Assembly: GCA_002914805.1 (NCBI GenBank)
Contig: JXTB01000583.1
Span: 62,001-126,000, forward strand
Origin: Parasponia andersonii
Taxonomy: Eukaryota > Streptophyta > Magnoliopsida > Rosales > Cannabaceae
Direction of reading: 5' to 3'
Length of the DNA: 64,000 nucleotides
The stretch's first letter is position 1. The number at the start of each line of letters is the position of its first letter. Shown piece by piece: positions 50,570 through 61,559 of this stretch. The notes beneath the pieces are model-generated. The model was given only the letters and a program-made list of their open reading frames with translations, was not told the DNA's origin and made no database searches. Made by a program: the position numbers and the translations under genes.

Positions 50570-51657
50570 GATGTTGAGGTTCTAGGTCCAATCAAAGCAC
50601 AGAAGATGATAGAGGAAATCCATGAGGGAGCGTGTGGCAACCACTCTGTCGGGTATAGCCTCGCCCATAAGGCCTTGACGCTTGGATACTTCTGGCCATA
50701 CATTATGACCGAGGCGGCCCAGTTTGCCAAGAAATGTGACAAGTGCCAGAGGTTCACCCCCATGAAGTGCTAGCCCGCGGAGGAACTCTATTCGAATATA
50801 ACTCCTTGGCCCTTCACTAAATAGGGTCTAGACATCGTCAGAGAGCTCCTCAGAAGCCCAAAGGGAAGAAGGTATGTATTACTGGCCACCGATTATTTCA
50901 CCAAATGGGTATAAGCTGAAGCCTACGTAACCGTCAATAAGGCAAACACGATTAACTTCATTTGGAAAAACATAATCTGCCAATATAGGATCCCGAAAGA
51001 GATACACGCTAATCATAGCACGCAGTTCCAAATGCTAAGCTTAAGGAGCTGTGTGAGTTGTATGATATAAAGCTCAGCTTCTCATCCGTAAACTACCCTC
51101 AGGGAAATGGCCAAGCAGAGGCAACAAACAAGGTCATATTTAGCAATATAAAAAAGAACTTATAGGAGGCTAAAAGAAGGTGGTTAGAAGAGCTACCGGC
51201 CGTCGTGTGGGCCCATCGAACCACAGAGCAGAGATCAACGAGAAGAACACTGTTCGCCATGGTCTACAGGTCAGAGGCTGTGATCTCGACTGAGATTGGC
51301 CTCCTGACCCTTCGCTCCGAAGTGGTAAGAGATGCCTCACTGAACGAGCAGCAGCTAAGCCACAACACAGACCTCCTGGAAGAAACAAGGGACATGGCCC
51401 TGGTCCATCTGACCTCGGACCACCAGCAGGCCAAGTCTTACTATGTAAAGAAGGTTAATGTTCATCGATTTAATGCTGGGGATTGGGTCTTGAAGGTCAG
51501 AATAGGAAATTCCTCGAAGCTAGACTTTAACTGGGTCGGGCCCTACGAGGTGATCAAGGTGCTTGACAATGGTACGTATGTCCTGAAAGAACTCAAAACC
51601 GGGAAGAGCCTACCAAATACGTGGAATGCCCAGCACTTGAAAAAGTACCACATGTGA
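50570..51657 (+). pseudogene. integrase of the Tat-like element (broken)
   Basis: The HHCC zinc motif is seen as HEGACGNHSVGYSLAHKAL then CDKCQRF (50620-50755). The core has GRRYVLLATDYFTKWV (first catalytic Asp), a degraded HANHSTQFQ where the second Asp is expected, and a frameshift near 51030. The C-terminal part 51205-51657 is open for 150 codons (VWAHRTTEQRSTRRTLF, then GDWVLKVRIGNSSKLDFNW and WNAQHLKKYHM), ending at TGA. Confidence 0.85.
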
Positions 51658-51795
51658 GACACGTGTAAATGCTTGTATTATTAAACAGCTTAATTCCAAA
51701 ATAGGTTAGGGCTTCTGCTACACAGACTTGTGCTTTGGATTGCTATGAAAAAGAGTCTGCCCCCAGTGCCATACCCCACGAACTATTCGCGCAAA

Positions 51796-52440
51796 TAAAG
51801 ATCGTACTATGGGAATCACATCGCGTCATAAAATGTTTGTCGATGGCCTAAGAAAATGTACGAGGAGGATTAAGCTGCGCAAAAAATACTTGCTAGTAAA
51901 CATGAATAAAGATCATACTATGGGAATCACATCGCGCAATAAAATACTTGCAAATGGCTCGAGAAAACATACGAGGAGGATTGAGCTACGTAATAAAATG
52001 CCTGCCAGCAGACCTTAATAAAGATCGTATATGGGATTCACATCACGCAATAAAATGCTTGCCGATGGCCCAAGAAAACGTACGAGGAGGATTGAGCTGC
52101 GCAATAAAATGCTTGCCAGTAGACCTCAATAAAGATCGTACTATAGGAATCACATCGCGCAGTAAAATGCTTACCGATGGCCTGAGAAAATGTACGAGAA
52201 GGATTGAGTTACACAATAAAATGCTTGCCAGTAGACCTCAATAAAGATCGTACTATGGGAATCACATCGCACAATAAAATGCTTGTCGATGGCCCGAGTA
52301 AACGTACGAAGAGGAATGAGCTACGCAATAAAATGCTAGCCAGCAGATCTCATCAAAAATCATACCGTGGAGATCACGTCACTCGTCGATGACCTGAGAT
52401 GATGTACGAAGGGTAACAAGCCGCGCAACAAAAACTTGTC
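51796..52440 (+). repeat. 112-bp tandem array downstream of pol
   Basis: Five and a half units; starts at AAAGATCGTACTATGGGAAT at about 51796, 51908, 52019, 52130, 52243 and a degenerate 52355. Each unit itself has two related halves (both containing CGCAATAAAATGCTTGCC). Short ORFs running through it are repeat translations. Confidence 0.92.
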
Positions 52441-52487
52441 GCAAACCCTCAAGGAATACCTGTAGGATCAGGAAGAATTGAGCAGTA

Positions 52488-52720
52488 AGACCCTCCCTAC
52501 AGAGCACCTGAGCTAAGCATAAGCCAAAGGTAAACAGGGCCAAGGTCTACCCGTTGGATGTAGACCCTCCCCATGGAGCACCTTAGCTATGCATAAGCTA
52601 AAGGTAAACGGGGCTAGGGTCTACCCATTGGAAGTAGACCCTCCCCAAAGAGCGCCTTAGCTACGCATGAACTGAAAGTAAATGGAGCCAAGGCCTACCC
52701 ACTGGAAGTAGACCCAGACA
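52488..52720 (+). repeat. 74-bp tandem array downstream of pol
   Basis: Three units beginning AGACCCTCCCC at about 52488, 52562 and 52636, with a partial one at 52709. It follows the 112-bp array directly. Non-coding tandem arrays between integrase and the 3' LTR are common in Tat elements. Confidence 0.9.
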
Positions 52721-53340
52721 AGACCAAGCACGAAGGCAGAAATTAAAACCAAATTCTGTTTATTATTGCTTAAATTATAGGATGCATGGTCGACATGGAC
52801 GCGGACCTGGTGTCTTTATTTGTAAGAAGCAGGTCTTAGACGGACTCGCAAGGACACATCGAAGTGGTAATGCCCCGTTCGCTCATGGGGAGAGCTAAGC
52901 CCAGGCCTCTTCCTCTGTAGTGATGGGTCCAAATAGTTGTTGACCAATCCCTGGAGCTGGTTCCTGGTGCGTTCACATTTAGGGTCAAAGAAGTCCAGCC
53001 ATATGCGCGGATCATATTCTGCTAAGATAAGTCATAACAGAAATTATATATCCTCAAAGCTGGACAGGTCGGAACTCACGTCCCGATCTCCGGAGCTAAC
53101 CTCGTCGGTCATAGCATAGGGGGAATTCACTAGTAACTCCACATCATATACGATTGGGCCAGACCCAAAAGTCAGGCAGACCGCCGACAAGGGAATGGCA
53201 TCATATATGATGTCCGACCCTAACCACGGATGCAGGCAACAAAAAAAACAACACAGAATAAGCGTGAGAAAAATATGTCGTTTTATTATTTAAACAGGTG
53301 CTTACAACAGGGGTCAGCTTTATAAGACACGGTCAGTACT

Positions 53341-56300
53341 TTACAAATACACAAAAGAGCAAAAGGCCCTAATTACCTCCAGAGAAGGGAGCGATGCCGG
53401 CTTGGCTTCGACGTTTGGACCGGTTTCGGCGGAAAACGGCATACTCAGGTCGGAATCATCGTTGGACAAGATGACCGCACTTGACCCTCTGCTAGCCAAG
53501 GCGCCAGGGCCAGGCTGAACCCTAGGAACCTCCGTGGCTTGTTCTGGCAGACCGGAGGTGGGGACAATCTCTCTGGCAATAGAAGCAAATGTAGAGGGTC
53601 TGTCTTTTTCTTCGTCGAGCACCTTCAGTACATTAGCAAGGTACACGATGTTAATCTCGTCCCCTAACTACTGCATATAGTACCTGATGGAATAATGGTC
53701 CCTCTCAACACCCTTCTACTCATCAAACTGGTCTGGCGTTACCACCTCCGTGTGGCCCTTGAATTCCCTATTCTCCCAGCCAGACCTATAGCTCTTCGTA
53801 GAAAGGATATCCACTTGCCTCTGGTACCTTGTTTTTAGCTTCTCCGCGTCTACCAGCCTATCTCTCAATGCCACTAGCCTTAGCTCCACTTGCCCCTACG
53901 ACAAGTTGATCAAAAGAGTGTTAATATCAGCGAGATCTTCGCCACGTTTGTGAGACAACTCGGCATAATCCTCCATCAGTTTTTTGCGATCCAAGTAAAG
54001 ATGTCAGATTACCTCGTTGGACCGGTCGAGCCTGCGCTGCAAGAAATGGGCCTCAAGCATGGCTTTCGCCTCAGTTTTCCTCGCTTCTTTAGCCTCGTCG
54101 ATGGCTCTATCGTGAGCAATGAAAGCTAGCCCCATCTCTGCCCCTGCAATCTGCAGCTCCTACTCCTTAACCTTAAGCTTGGTTTGGGCCAGCATGACAA
54201 TCTCTGCCTCGGCCAACTTGTTGACCAACTCCTCATGCCTGGCCCTCTCGACGCTTAAAGCATGAGCCACCGCATTGCTGACCCTAGCCTCGTCCAGGCT
54301 CCGGTACAGATCGAAGTCCGCCCTCAACATGGCAAGGGCGGCCGAGCAAAGCGAGGCGATCACAGCATGGGACTGGCCAATCAGCTTACTAACAAGAGAG
54401 GAATAAAAGGACTGGANAATATGGAGGTGACGGCCAGACGAGCCAAACCTGTGCAAGGCTGCAGCCAGCAACGAGCTCTACGGTCTCTAGGGAGAGCGCC
54501 TCCAGCTCGAACTCTATGACTAGACCCTCTCCCTGGGCATTATCCGCGTCCGGAGAACGAGACTCTACCCTGCCGATCATGAGGACATCTTCACCCCCCC
54601 CCACCGTGCGCACTCCAATAGCTTTTCTCGACGCTCCCAAAGTGGCGAAAATGGGAGCGGTGGAAAGTAGGGCGTCGCCAGGCACACCTTCGGTAATAGT
54701 TGGAGGCGGCGCATCCTCACCATAAGATTCCACGGCGAGTGCTGCTACTTCGGTAGCTTCAGCTACCGCCTCCCTCAGAGACCCACCTGGTTGTAATTTT
54801 TCAGTATTGTCTTAACCAGCATCCTTAGAAAGGCCGTCTCACGCAGACCTCTTCCTCCTCAAGAGGGTCAGAGTAGCCCTATCATCGTTGCTGTCAGAAG
54901 AAGGGGTAGTTCTGCCTCTCTTCCCCGTCGGGCTTTCCTTCCCCTTAGATGAATCGGCTTCGCTACCCCGCTTCATGGAGATCGGGGGAGGGGAATGCAG
55001 CCGAGACTTCAGCCTCGGAGCCCTCTACTGAGCTCGGCAATCTCCCCACGGGAACAAGCAGCACCGAATCCCGCGCCCACTTTTGAACCAGAGCTAAGGG
55101 TAGAGGAAGTCGGTACAGCGGGCTCCCCAGGCAAACTCGAAGGCATCCCTTTGCCATACACGATCTTTATGGCCGGCGCCTCCTGAATCGCGAGCCCGCC
55201 TGCCTTGGGAGAAGGCACCACAGGTGTTTCACCCCCAGATGCAAACAGATCCTCCAGATTGTCGTCCGAGCCCGTTCTTGGGGTGACAACTCCCTGGCCC
55301 TCGGCCTCGTCCTCAGAAGACACCACCAGATGCCGACCAGCGGAGACCTTGGATCGGGCTCTGTATGCAACAACACTCCCCTTGGCTAGGGAAGGGTCTA
55401 CTGAAGGGTCCGCGTCCGAACTTGTAAGAGCAAGCAACGTGATTAGAATACAGCCTTAAACTAATCGACGGAACCCTAGGGCACCAAATGAACTCACCCT
55501 TAACCCGTTTGGGGGCAGCGGTTTCTTCTTGTCGGAGCCTGACGCACTCATTGGTCATAAGCTTCACTGCCTCTTCGAGCTCATGACTGCTCGGCGCCAC
55601 CAGGTCATGGGACCTGCCAGTTGGTTTGAGGCTGTGATCTGATGACCCATCATGGCGATGTGACTCTGCTCATCCTAGTAGAACCAGTTTAGAGTCGAGG
55701 TGTCAAGCTGGCTCCAAAGGTGCTTGGTGACGACCCACGTGTCCAGCGGAAAAAGGAGATACGAGACCATTCTCAGCATCGTGTTCATCACCTAGGGATA
55801 CAGAATGGCCTGGATGTGTCGCCAGTCCCCGAAGGACTCGAAGATGACGACCCCCTCCATCTTCTTGAGCCGTCCTGCCGACAGCCACGGCTCGAACCTA
55901 CTTTCCACCGCAGAGGTTATGTAAAGCAAAACATCGTGAGTAAAAATGGACAAAGTGCACGCAGACCCAAAAATCATGACTCTGTACTTACTTTGCAGAA
56001 AAAATGGGGGAATTTGGAAACGCTCTCCGTTCACCCAAGGAGAGCACCATGTCCCTCCAACGGCGTATAGCTTGGAGTAGGAATCCCATTCCTTGTCCGA
56101 CCTCGGCAAGCCCCAAAAAACATGGCGCCCCGGAAGCGGCTGGAGATAGGAAGTGGGGTAAGAGCTCTTTTTGGGGATGAGGATAAGCTTGTAAGCGTAA
56201 AAGACCACCTCCAAGTCGATATGCACGTTGAGGATGACCGGCAGGGCAAAAATCCCCATCAGGATCATAATCCCATTGGCGTTCAGTTGCATCGTGTGAA

Positions 56301-56535
56301 TCCCCATAAGAGTGAAGAATTGGTGGACCAGGGGAGGAAAGGGAAACCGCAGTCATTCCAGATACCTCCTCCCCAAGACGGTGGAGCCTTCAGGAGTAGA
56401 AGGGCGAAGGTACCAGTCCGCCGGGCGCTCGACTCTTTCTAAAGTAACTTTGCCAGGGAAGCAAAGCTGCCTCCTTAATGAGCCTAACTCGGAATCTATG
56501 ACGGGGCGGAGTTTCTAACTCTGATTCGGGGCCAT
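53341..56535 (-). pseudogene. antisense ORF of the Tat-like element (broken)
   Basis: Reads opposite to gag-pol, from the ATG at 56535 (MAPNQS, then a stop). Next come LERVERPADWYLRPSTPEGS, HTMQLNANGIMILMGIFALP, VVFYAYKLILIP and GTWCSPWVNGERFQIPPFF (to 55795). Coding-like sequence continues at 55313-55600 (SSHELEEAVKLMTNECVRLR), in an acidic Ser-rich part at 55009-55437, in a coiled-coil part at 54160-54471 (ARHEELVNKLAEAEI) and at 53341-53646. Possible introns: AAGG|GTGAGTT near 55500 with a TTACAAG acceptor near 55425. The first part resembles the plant domain often labelled putative gypsy-type transposon, and position and strand match the antisense gene known from Tat-group elements such as Grande. 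Its role is unknown. One N at 54417. Confidence 0.65.
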
Positions 56536-56893
56536 TTTTTTGGATGCAATCAAAGAGAACGAAGGGTTCTAGAAAAGGGGAGATTCAGAAACCCTAAGAT
56601 TTGAGAAAGCTGGAATATTTGGAGATTTTAGTAAAGTAAGAAACGAGCACAAGCTCAGCTTTTATAAAGGGGGAGCCAAAGAGTCTTCCCTAGAGGAGAA
56701 CAGTACAGGGAAGACCGAAGCACTAAAATTTTAAAAATTTGAAAAAACATGACACGGGATAACATGCACTAGCGTTAGTAATTGGGGAGAAATGATGGTA
56801 AGGGGCCACGTGTACCCCTCAAATTGGAGGAGTAGAGACACAATTTCCCCACTTAATGGATGAGAGTCCTTCAAATAATGAAATAGGGGCAGT

Positions 56894-57684
56894 TATGGGG
56901 CCCGTTCCTAGATCATGTACCACGTAGACGATTAAGTGACAGAACAAGTCACAGGGGGGACACACCATCCGACACGTGTCCAGAGTGATCATTTAAAAGC
57001 CATGTAAGTCGCACGTAATACCGCATGGGCCCATGGGCTGTCTGAGGCCAGGGCTAAATCCATCCTAGACCCTGGGCAGGTTCGGCCCAGTCCAATTCTT
57101 ACCTCAATAGCTGGGGGTCAGGAGCCTCGAAGGTCTTCTGCCAGAAGACCATGGGAGGCAGCGTACTGCTCTAGACCCAGACAAGTCATTTAATGCGATC
57201 CTGGATAGGTACGTACATTACGCAAACCGTCCTGACAGAACAACGGTTTGTCAAAGTCTCGCCCTCCGACAAGCTCAAGTCATAGGGGACGGCGGAAAGC
57301 AGGCCATGACGATGCAAGGGAAATCACGGTAACTATGACCTATGATTTCTGGAGTAAGTCGTGATGAAAAAAAGGCACTCGATCTTGGGATTGAGAGCCA
57401 GAAAGCTCCCAGTTCCAGGATTATATATATAAGCCTTGCTTCCCCCTCTGAAAAAAAGATATTCAGATAGACATATACAAAGAAAAACTTAATCTTTGCT
57501 TCTCAACCTCAGGGACAAATAACTGACTTAAGCATCGGAGAGTCTTTGCAGGTGGCCATCCCCGCCTCTCCGACCCGACATGAAGTTAAAAGCACTCTGA
57601 GATAGCAAGGATACGTGGACAGTTGGTAGATACAATATCAGCAGTTCAAAGACATGTGGACAACTAATAAAAATCGCACCAACA
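56894..57684 (+). repeat. 3' LTR of the Tat-like element
   Basis: 791 bp; the first dinucleotide is mutated to TA, the end is CACCAACA. It keeps the TATA-like GGATTATATATATAAGCC near 57418. Substitutions relative to the 5' LTR are scattered and frequent, so the insertion is not recent. Confidence 0.88.
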
Positions 57685-59186
57685 ATGGCTTTATTCAAAT
57701 GAATGAGAAATTGAGCCTTTGTTTTCACCCAATGAGTTAAAGGAAAATAAAAAAAATAAAAAAAACTTTGCATTTTGCCAATTTTCCCCTGAAGTTTCAG
57801 ATTTTACCTCAAGAGTTACAAATTGTTTCAACATTTGTAATGTTATGTAATGTGTGGCTATTTATTTAGAAACATTTCATTTGAAATTAATTAGTAGATT
57901 ATTAATGAGAGGAATAAAAGCATTTTGTAACTACTATGGTTAATAATAGAAAACATTTGTAGCTGCCATGGTTTATGGCAAAAACAATTTTAGATTAAAC
58001 GAATTTTCTACCCTACACATAGAGCCTATCAAAGACAGTACATCTCCTCTCATTTTCTCACACAATCAAAAGCTATTCTCTCATTTCTATCAAGTTCTCT
58101 CTAGTATTCTAGCTCTAACTTTGAGTTCTTGTGCTTAGCTTAAGTATTTCTAGTTCTCTAGTTCTTAGGCTATGTTTGGTATGAAGAAAAAGAGAGAGGA
58201 AGGAAAAAGTTTTGAGAGAAAAGTAGAGAGAAATAAAAATTTGGATTGTTTGGTAGAAGAAAAAAAGGAAGGAAAGAGAAAAAATGAGGGAAAAAAAGTA
58301 AGACCCACTCAAATATTTTTTTCCCAAAAAATAGTGAGAAAAAGAGAGAGAAAAGTTTTTTACTAAAGTTTTAGACTATATCTGGTAGGAAGGAAAAGGG
58401 AGAGCAAGGAAAAAGTTTGAGAGAAAAAAGATGGAAAACTAAAATATTGAGTTGTTTAGTAGGAGAGAAAAAGGAATGGAATAATAGTGGCCTCTACACA
58501 AATATTTCTCCTCCCCCCCTCCTTCCCCTCCTCCAAAAAAATGAAGAGACAAGGGGAAGGAAATTTTTTTTTATCAATATGTGAAAGTGAATTTACTAAA
58601 ATAACCTTATACATTAATTTTAAAATTTTAATAAAAATGGCAAAACAGTTATTTTAAAATATTCTTGGTTTCTTTCCTTCCTATATACTAAACAACAATG
58701 GAGGAAAGATAATTTTCTTTCCATCCTACATATTTTCTTTCCCTCCTAATTTTTCCTTCCCTCTTTCTTTCTTTTCTCTCTACTAAACATAAAGTGAATT
58801 TACCAAACTAATCCTAGACATTACTTTTAAAATTTTAATAAAGAGGATAAACTAGTCATTTTAAAATAAACTAATTTTCTTTCCTCTCTATTTACCAAAC
58901 AATAATGAAAGAAAGATATTTTTCTTTCTATCCTATACATTTTCTATCCTTCCTAATTTTTCCTTTCTACCAAACATAGCCTTAGTCTTAGTTCTAGTTT
59001 TAATTCTTTGATCCCTGAAAGAGTTTAGATGATAACTCTATTTGTTAGTAGTAAAAGCGTGGCGCACCACTTACTATTTTAAAAAATCGTTCTATCCTGA
59101 GAGACGGACGCCTAATAATCTTAAGCACCCCGAGAGAAGGAAAATATATTTTAAGAAATTGTATGATACACAAGTCTCAGTTTATA
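57685..59186 (+). repeat. LTR-like remnant interrupted by nested MITEs
   Basis: 57700-58160 ends in a CT-rich leader-like stretch (CTATTCTCTCATTTCTATCA, TTCTCTCTAGTATTCTAGC). 58985-59150 continues with GCGTGGCGCACCACTTACTA and CTATCCTGAGAGACGGACGC, similar to the Copia-LTR-like sequence at 29640-30272. It is probably one old Copia LTR split by the MITE at 58168-58981. Confidence 0.45.
58168..58981. mobile_element. PIF/Harbinger-type MITE with a second copy nested inside
   Basis: The outer TIRs are GGCTATGTTTGGTA at 58168 and its inverse at 58981, flanked by TTA on both sides (58165-58167 and 58982-58984), the classic 3-bp target of PIF/Harbinger (Tourist) MITEs. A related inner copy lies at about 58373-58791 (GACTATATCTGGTAGGAAGG ... 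CTCTACTAAACATAA). The inner and outer right arms each contain the same order GTGAATTTAC, TTTTAAAATTTTAATAAA, TCATTTTAAAAT-like, TTTCTTTCC. The purine-rich left arms and pyrimidine-rich right arms can pair into a long hairpin. Non-coding. Confidence 0.75.
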
Positions 59187-59549
59187 TTAAGAATTAACAA
59201 ATGATAATAAACAAAACAATGAAAACAAGAACACAGATTTAAATGGAAAATCCTAATCGGAAAAAAAATCATTGACAGAGAAGAAAATTTTACTATGTCG
59301 AAAATAAGGTTCATAAGGTAGAATTTTATATAGCCAAAGCCAAAATATGTAGAATCCCATCACCTAAAATATACATGTGTATGAATTAATGAGATCAGTG
59401 GTGGGTTCTAGGATTGGGTCGATAAACTCGAGCTCGATCCCTCCGCTTCCACCACAGACCTCAAAAAAATTTATTAATTATAAAAATGTCACATATGTCA
59501 TACTGTGAAGTTTTCAGGACAAACAAAATTTAAGTCATAAACTCTAACA
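59187..59549 (-). repeat. 3' LTR of the window-edge Copia element
   Basis: 363 bp. It shares long ordered blocks with 63632-64000, for instance AAGAATTAACAAA, TTTTACTATGTC.AAAATAA, GGCCAAAGCCAAAATAT-like, ATACA..TGTGTA and GGTGGTGGG.T.</thinking>. Confidence 0.85.
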
Positions 59550-59599
59550 ATCTCTATCTTGATGTGAATTCTACTTCAGGAATAACTCTAATCTTTGAC

Positions 59600-61100
59600 C
59601 AAAAAAAAAAACATATTCTCTACCTCTTTCACAAGAAGGAAAAACTCAGCAAGCAACTTTAACTAAGTCTAAACAATGCTTAAACTTGTCTCCTAGAAGT
59701 GTCTTAGTCATCATATCAGCAGGATTATAATAAGTACTGATTTTTCTCACAACTATATCACCTCGAACAATAATATCACAGACAAAATGATATCATACAT
59801 CAATATGCTTGGTTTTCTTATAAAACATCCAATCTTTTGTGAGAAAAATAGCTCTAGCTATCATAAAATATTGTGGTCATTTGTAAGTCTTCATTGAGTT
59901 TACTAAGTAGTCTTTTCAACCAAATAGCTTCATTATAAACCTCAATAATAGCCATATATTCAATCTCGGTAGTAGACAATGCAACTATAGTCTGTAAGGT
60001 AACTTTTCAATTGATAGCACAACCATTAATGGTGAAAACATACACAGTAAGAGATCTTTTATCAAGGCCTCCAGTATAATCAGAATCAACATATCCAAGG
60101 ACTCAAATTCTAGTTTTTATAAATTATAAACAAGCATCAGTAGAGCCATATAAGTATCAGAAATTCTACTAAACTACTTTCTAATATTCTTTACCTGGAT
60201 TCGTCATGTATCTACTAACAGCGCTGACTACATATGTCAAATCTTGATGAGAACAAACAATTGCATACATGAGAGATCCCACTATACTAGAATATAGAAC
60301 TCGATACATATAATTAATCTTAGCATCTAATTATGGAGATAAAGTATATGAAAGTCAGGGATAAGCCACTAATGGAGTACTAATAGGTTTAGCATTTTGC
60401 ATATTGAATCTGTACAAAACTTTCTTAATGTACCCTTTCTGACTTAGGTATAATTTACCTGTCTTTCTATCTCTGATAATCTCCATTCCAAGTATCTTCT
60501 TTGCCACTCCCAAATCTTTCATATCAAACTCTTTACTAAACTGGACTTTAACCTTTCCAATCTCTTCTTTATCCTTAGCTACTATTAACACATCATCGAC
60601 ATATAAGAGTAAATACATAAAAGACACATCACTGCTCTTCTTAAAGTAAACACAACTATCATTGTTGCTTCTCTTGAAATTATAAGTGGTCATAAATGAA
60701 TCAAACCTCTTATACCACTATCTAGATGATTGTTTCAAACCACATAGAGACTTCTTCATTAAGTACACATAGTCCTCCCTTCCTGAATCTATAAAACCTT
60801 CTAGTTATTCCATGTAGACATCTTTTTCAAGTTCTCCATATAAGAATATTGTCTTCACATCTAACTACTCAAGCTCAAGATCATGCATAGCTACTATACC
60901 AAGTAAAGCTAGAATTGAACTATGCTTTGCAACTAGAAAAAATACATCTGTAAATTCTATGCATGGAACTTAACTGTAGCCCTTTATAACTAGCCTCACC
61001 TTATACCGGGCTTATTCAATTCCTTGTGTTCCTTCTTGTTTTTGTAGACCCAGTTGCAACAAATAGCTTTCTTACCCTTAGGTAGTTTCACCAAATCCTA
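59600..61100 (-). pseudogene. reverse transcriptase and RNase H of the Copia element
   Basis: The reverse transcriptase core at 60355-60693 is open for 112 codons: NDSCVYFKKSSDVSFMYLLL, the catalytic YVDDVLIVAKD, then FDMKDLGVAKKILGMEI and GKLYLSQKGYIKKVLYRFNM. Upstream (60700-61100) and downstream blocks are broken by stops. RNase H is recognisable near 59900-60050 as INWKVTLQTIVALSTTEIEY. Confidence 0.85.
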
Positions 61101-61559
61101 TGTGCTATTCTTATGAAGTGATTCCATCTCTTCCTATATGGTAATCATCCATTTGCCAAAGTCATCACAACTAACTGCCTTTGCATAGGTAGAAGGTGCT
61201 TCATTGTAATCAATACCTTCAGCCACATTCAAAGCATAAGCAATCAGATTGGTCTCAGCATACTTCTATAGAGGTCTAATATCTCTTCTAGGCATATCTT
61301 TAGTAATAAAATACTCTAGTGATGCTAGTGATAGCGATGTTGGTGAAGAAAACACTGACTGAGATGTAGACATTGGTGTAAATTCTAACTCAATCTCAAG
61401 CTCTACCTGAGTAATTAATTTATGCTGATGTTTACTGCTAGAATCTCTAAGAGGAAAATCACAAGCATAACAGATTCATAAAAAATAATATCTATACTCA
61501 TTATAATTTCGTGGGTTTCTGGACACCATAATTTCTATCCTTTAACATCAACCTTATAG

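Larger units (their letters stand above)
45326..57684 (+). mobile_element. Tat-like Ty3/gypsy LTR retrotransposon, 12.4 kb, decayed, nearly full structure
   Basis: The LTRs are 45326-46113 and 56894-57684. The flanks ATGGT (45321-45325) and ATGGC (57685-57689) look like a 5-bp target duplication with one change. A primer-binding-site-like TTTAGCGTCGTCTGTGGGAA follows the 5' LTR, a mutated form of the GGCGCCGTCTGTGGGAA site of Tat-lineage elements. The order inside is gag, protease, reverse transcriptase, RNase H, a second RNase H, integrase, two tandem arrays and a long antisense ORF. A purine-rich AAATAGGGGCAG lies just before the 3' LTR. Two RNase H domains plus an antisense ORF are hallmarks of the Tat group. 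Over a dozen stops and several frameshifts show it cannot encode its own proteins now. Its base composition is GC-richer than its surroundings. Confidence 0.9.

Noticed and set aside
53890..56518. plus-strand ORFs in the tail of the Tat-like element (e.g. 53890-54129, 54262-54519, 55720-56442)
   Set aside because: They are shadows of the antisense coding region; the minus strand has the domain-like sequence and coiled coil.
57528..57773. 81-codon minus-strand ORF across the 3' LTR border
   Set aside because: Spans the junction of LTR and flank, and has no recognisable protein motif.
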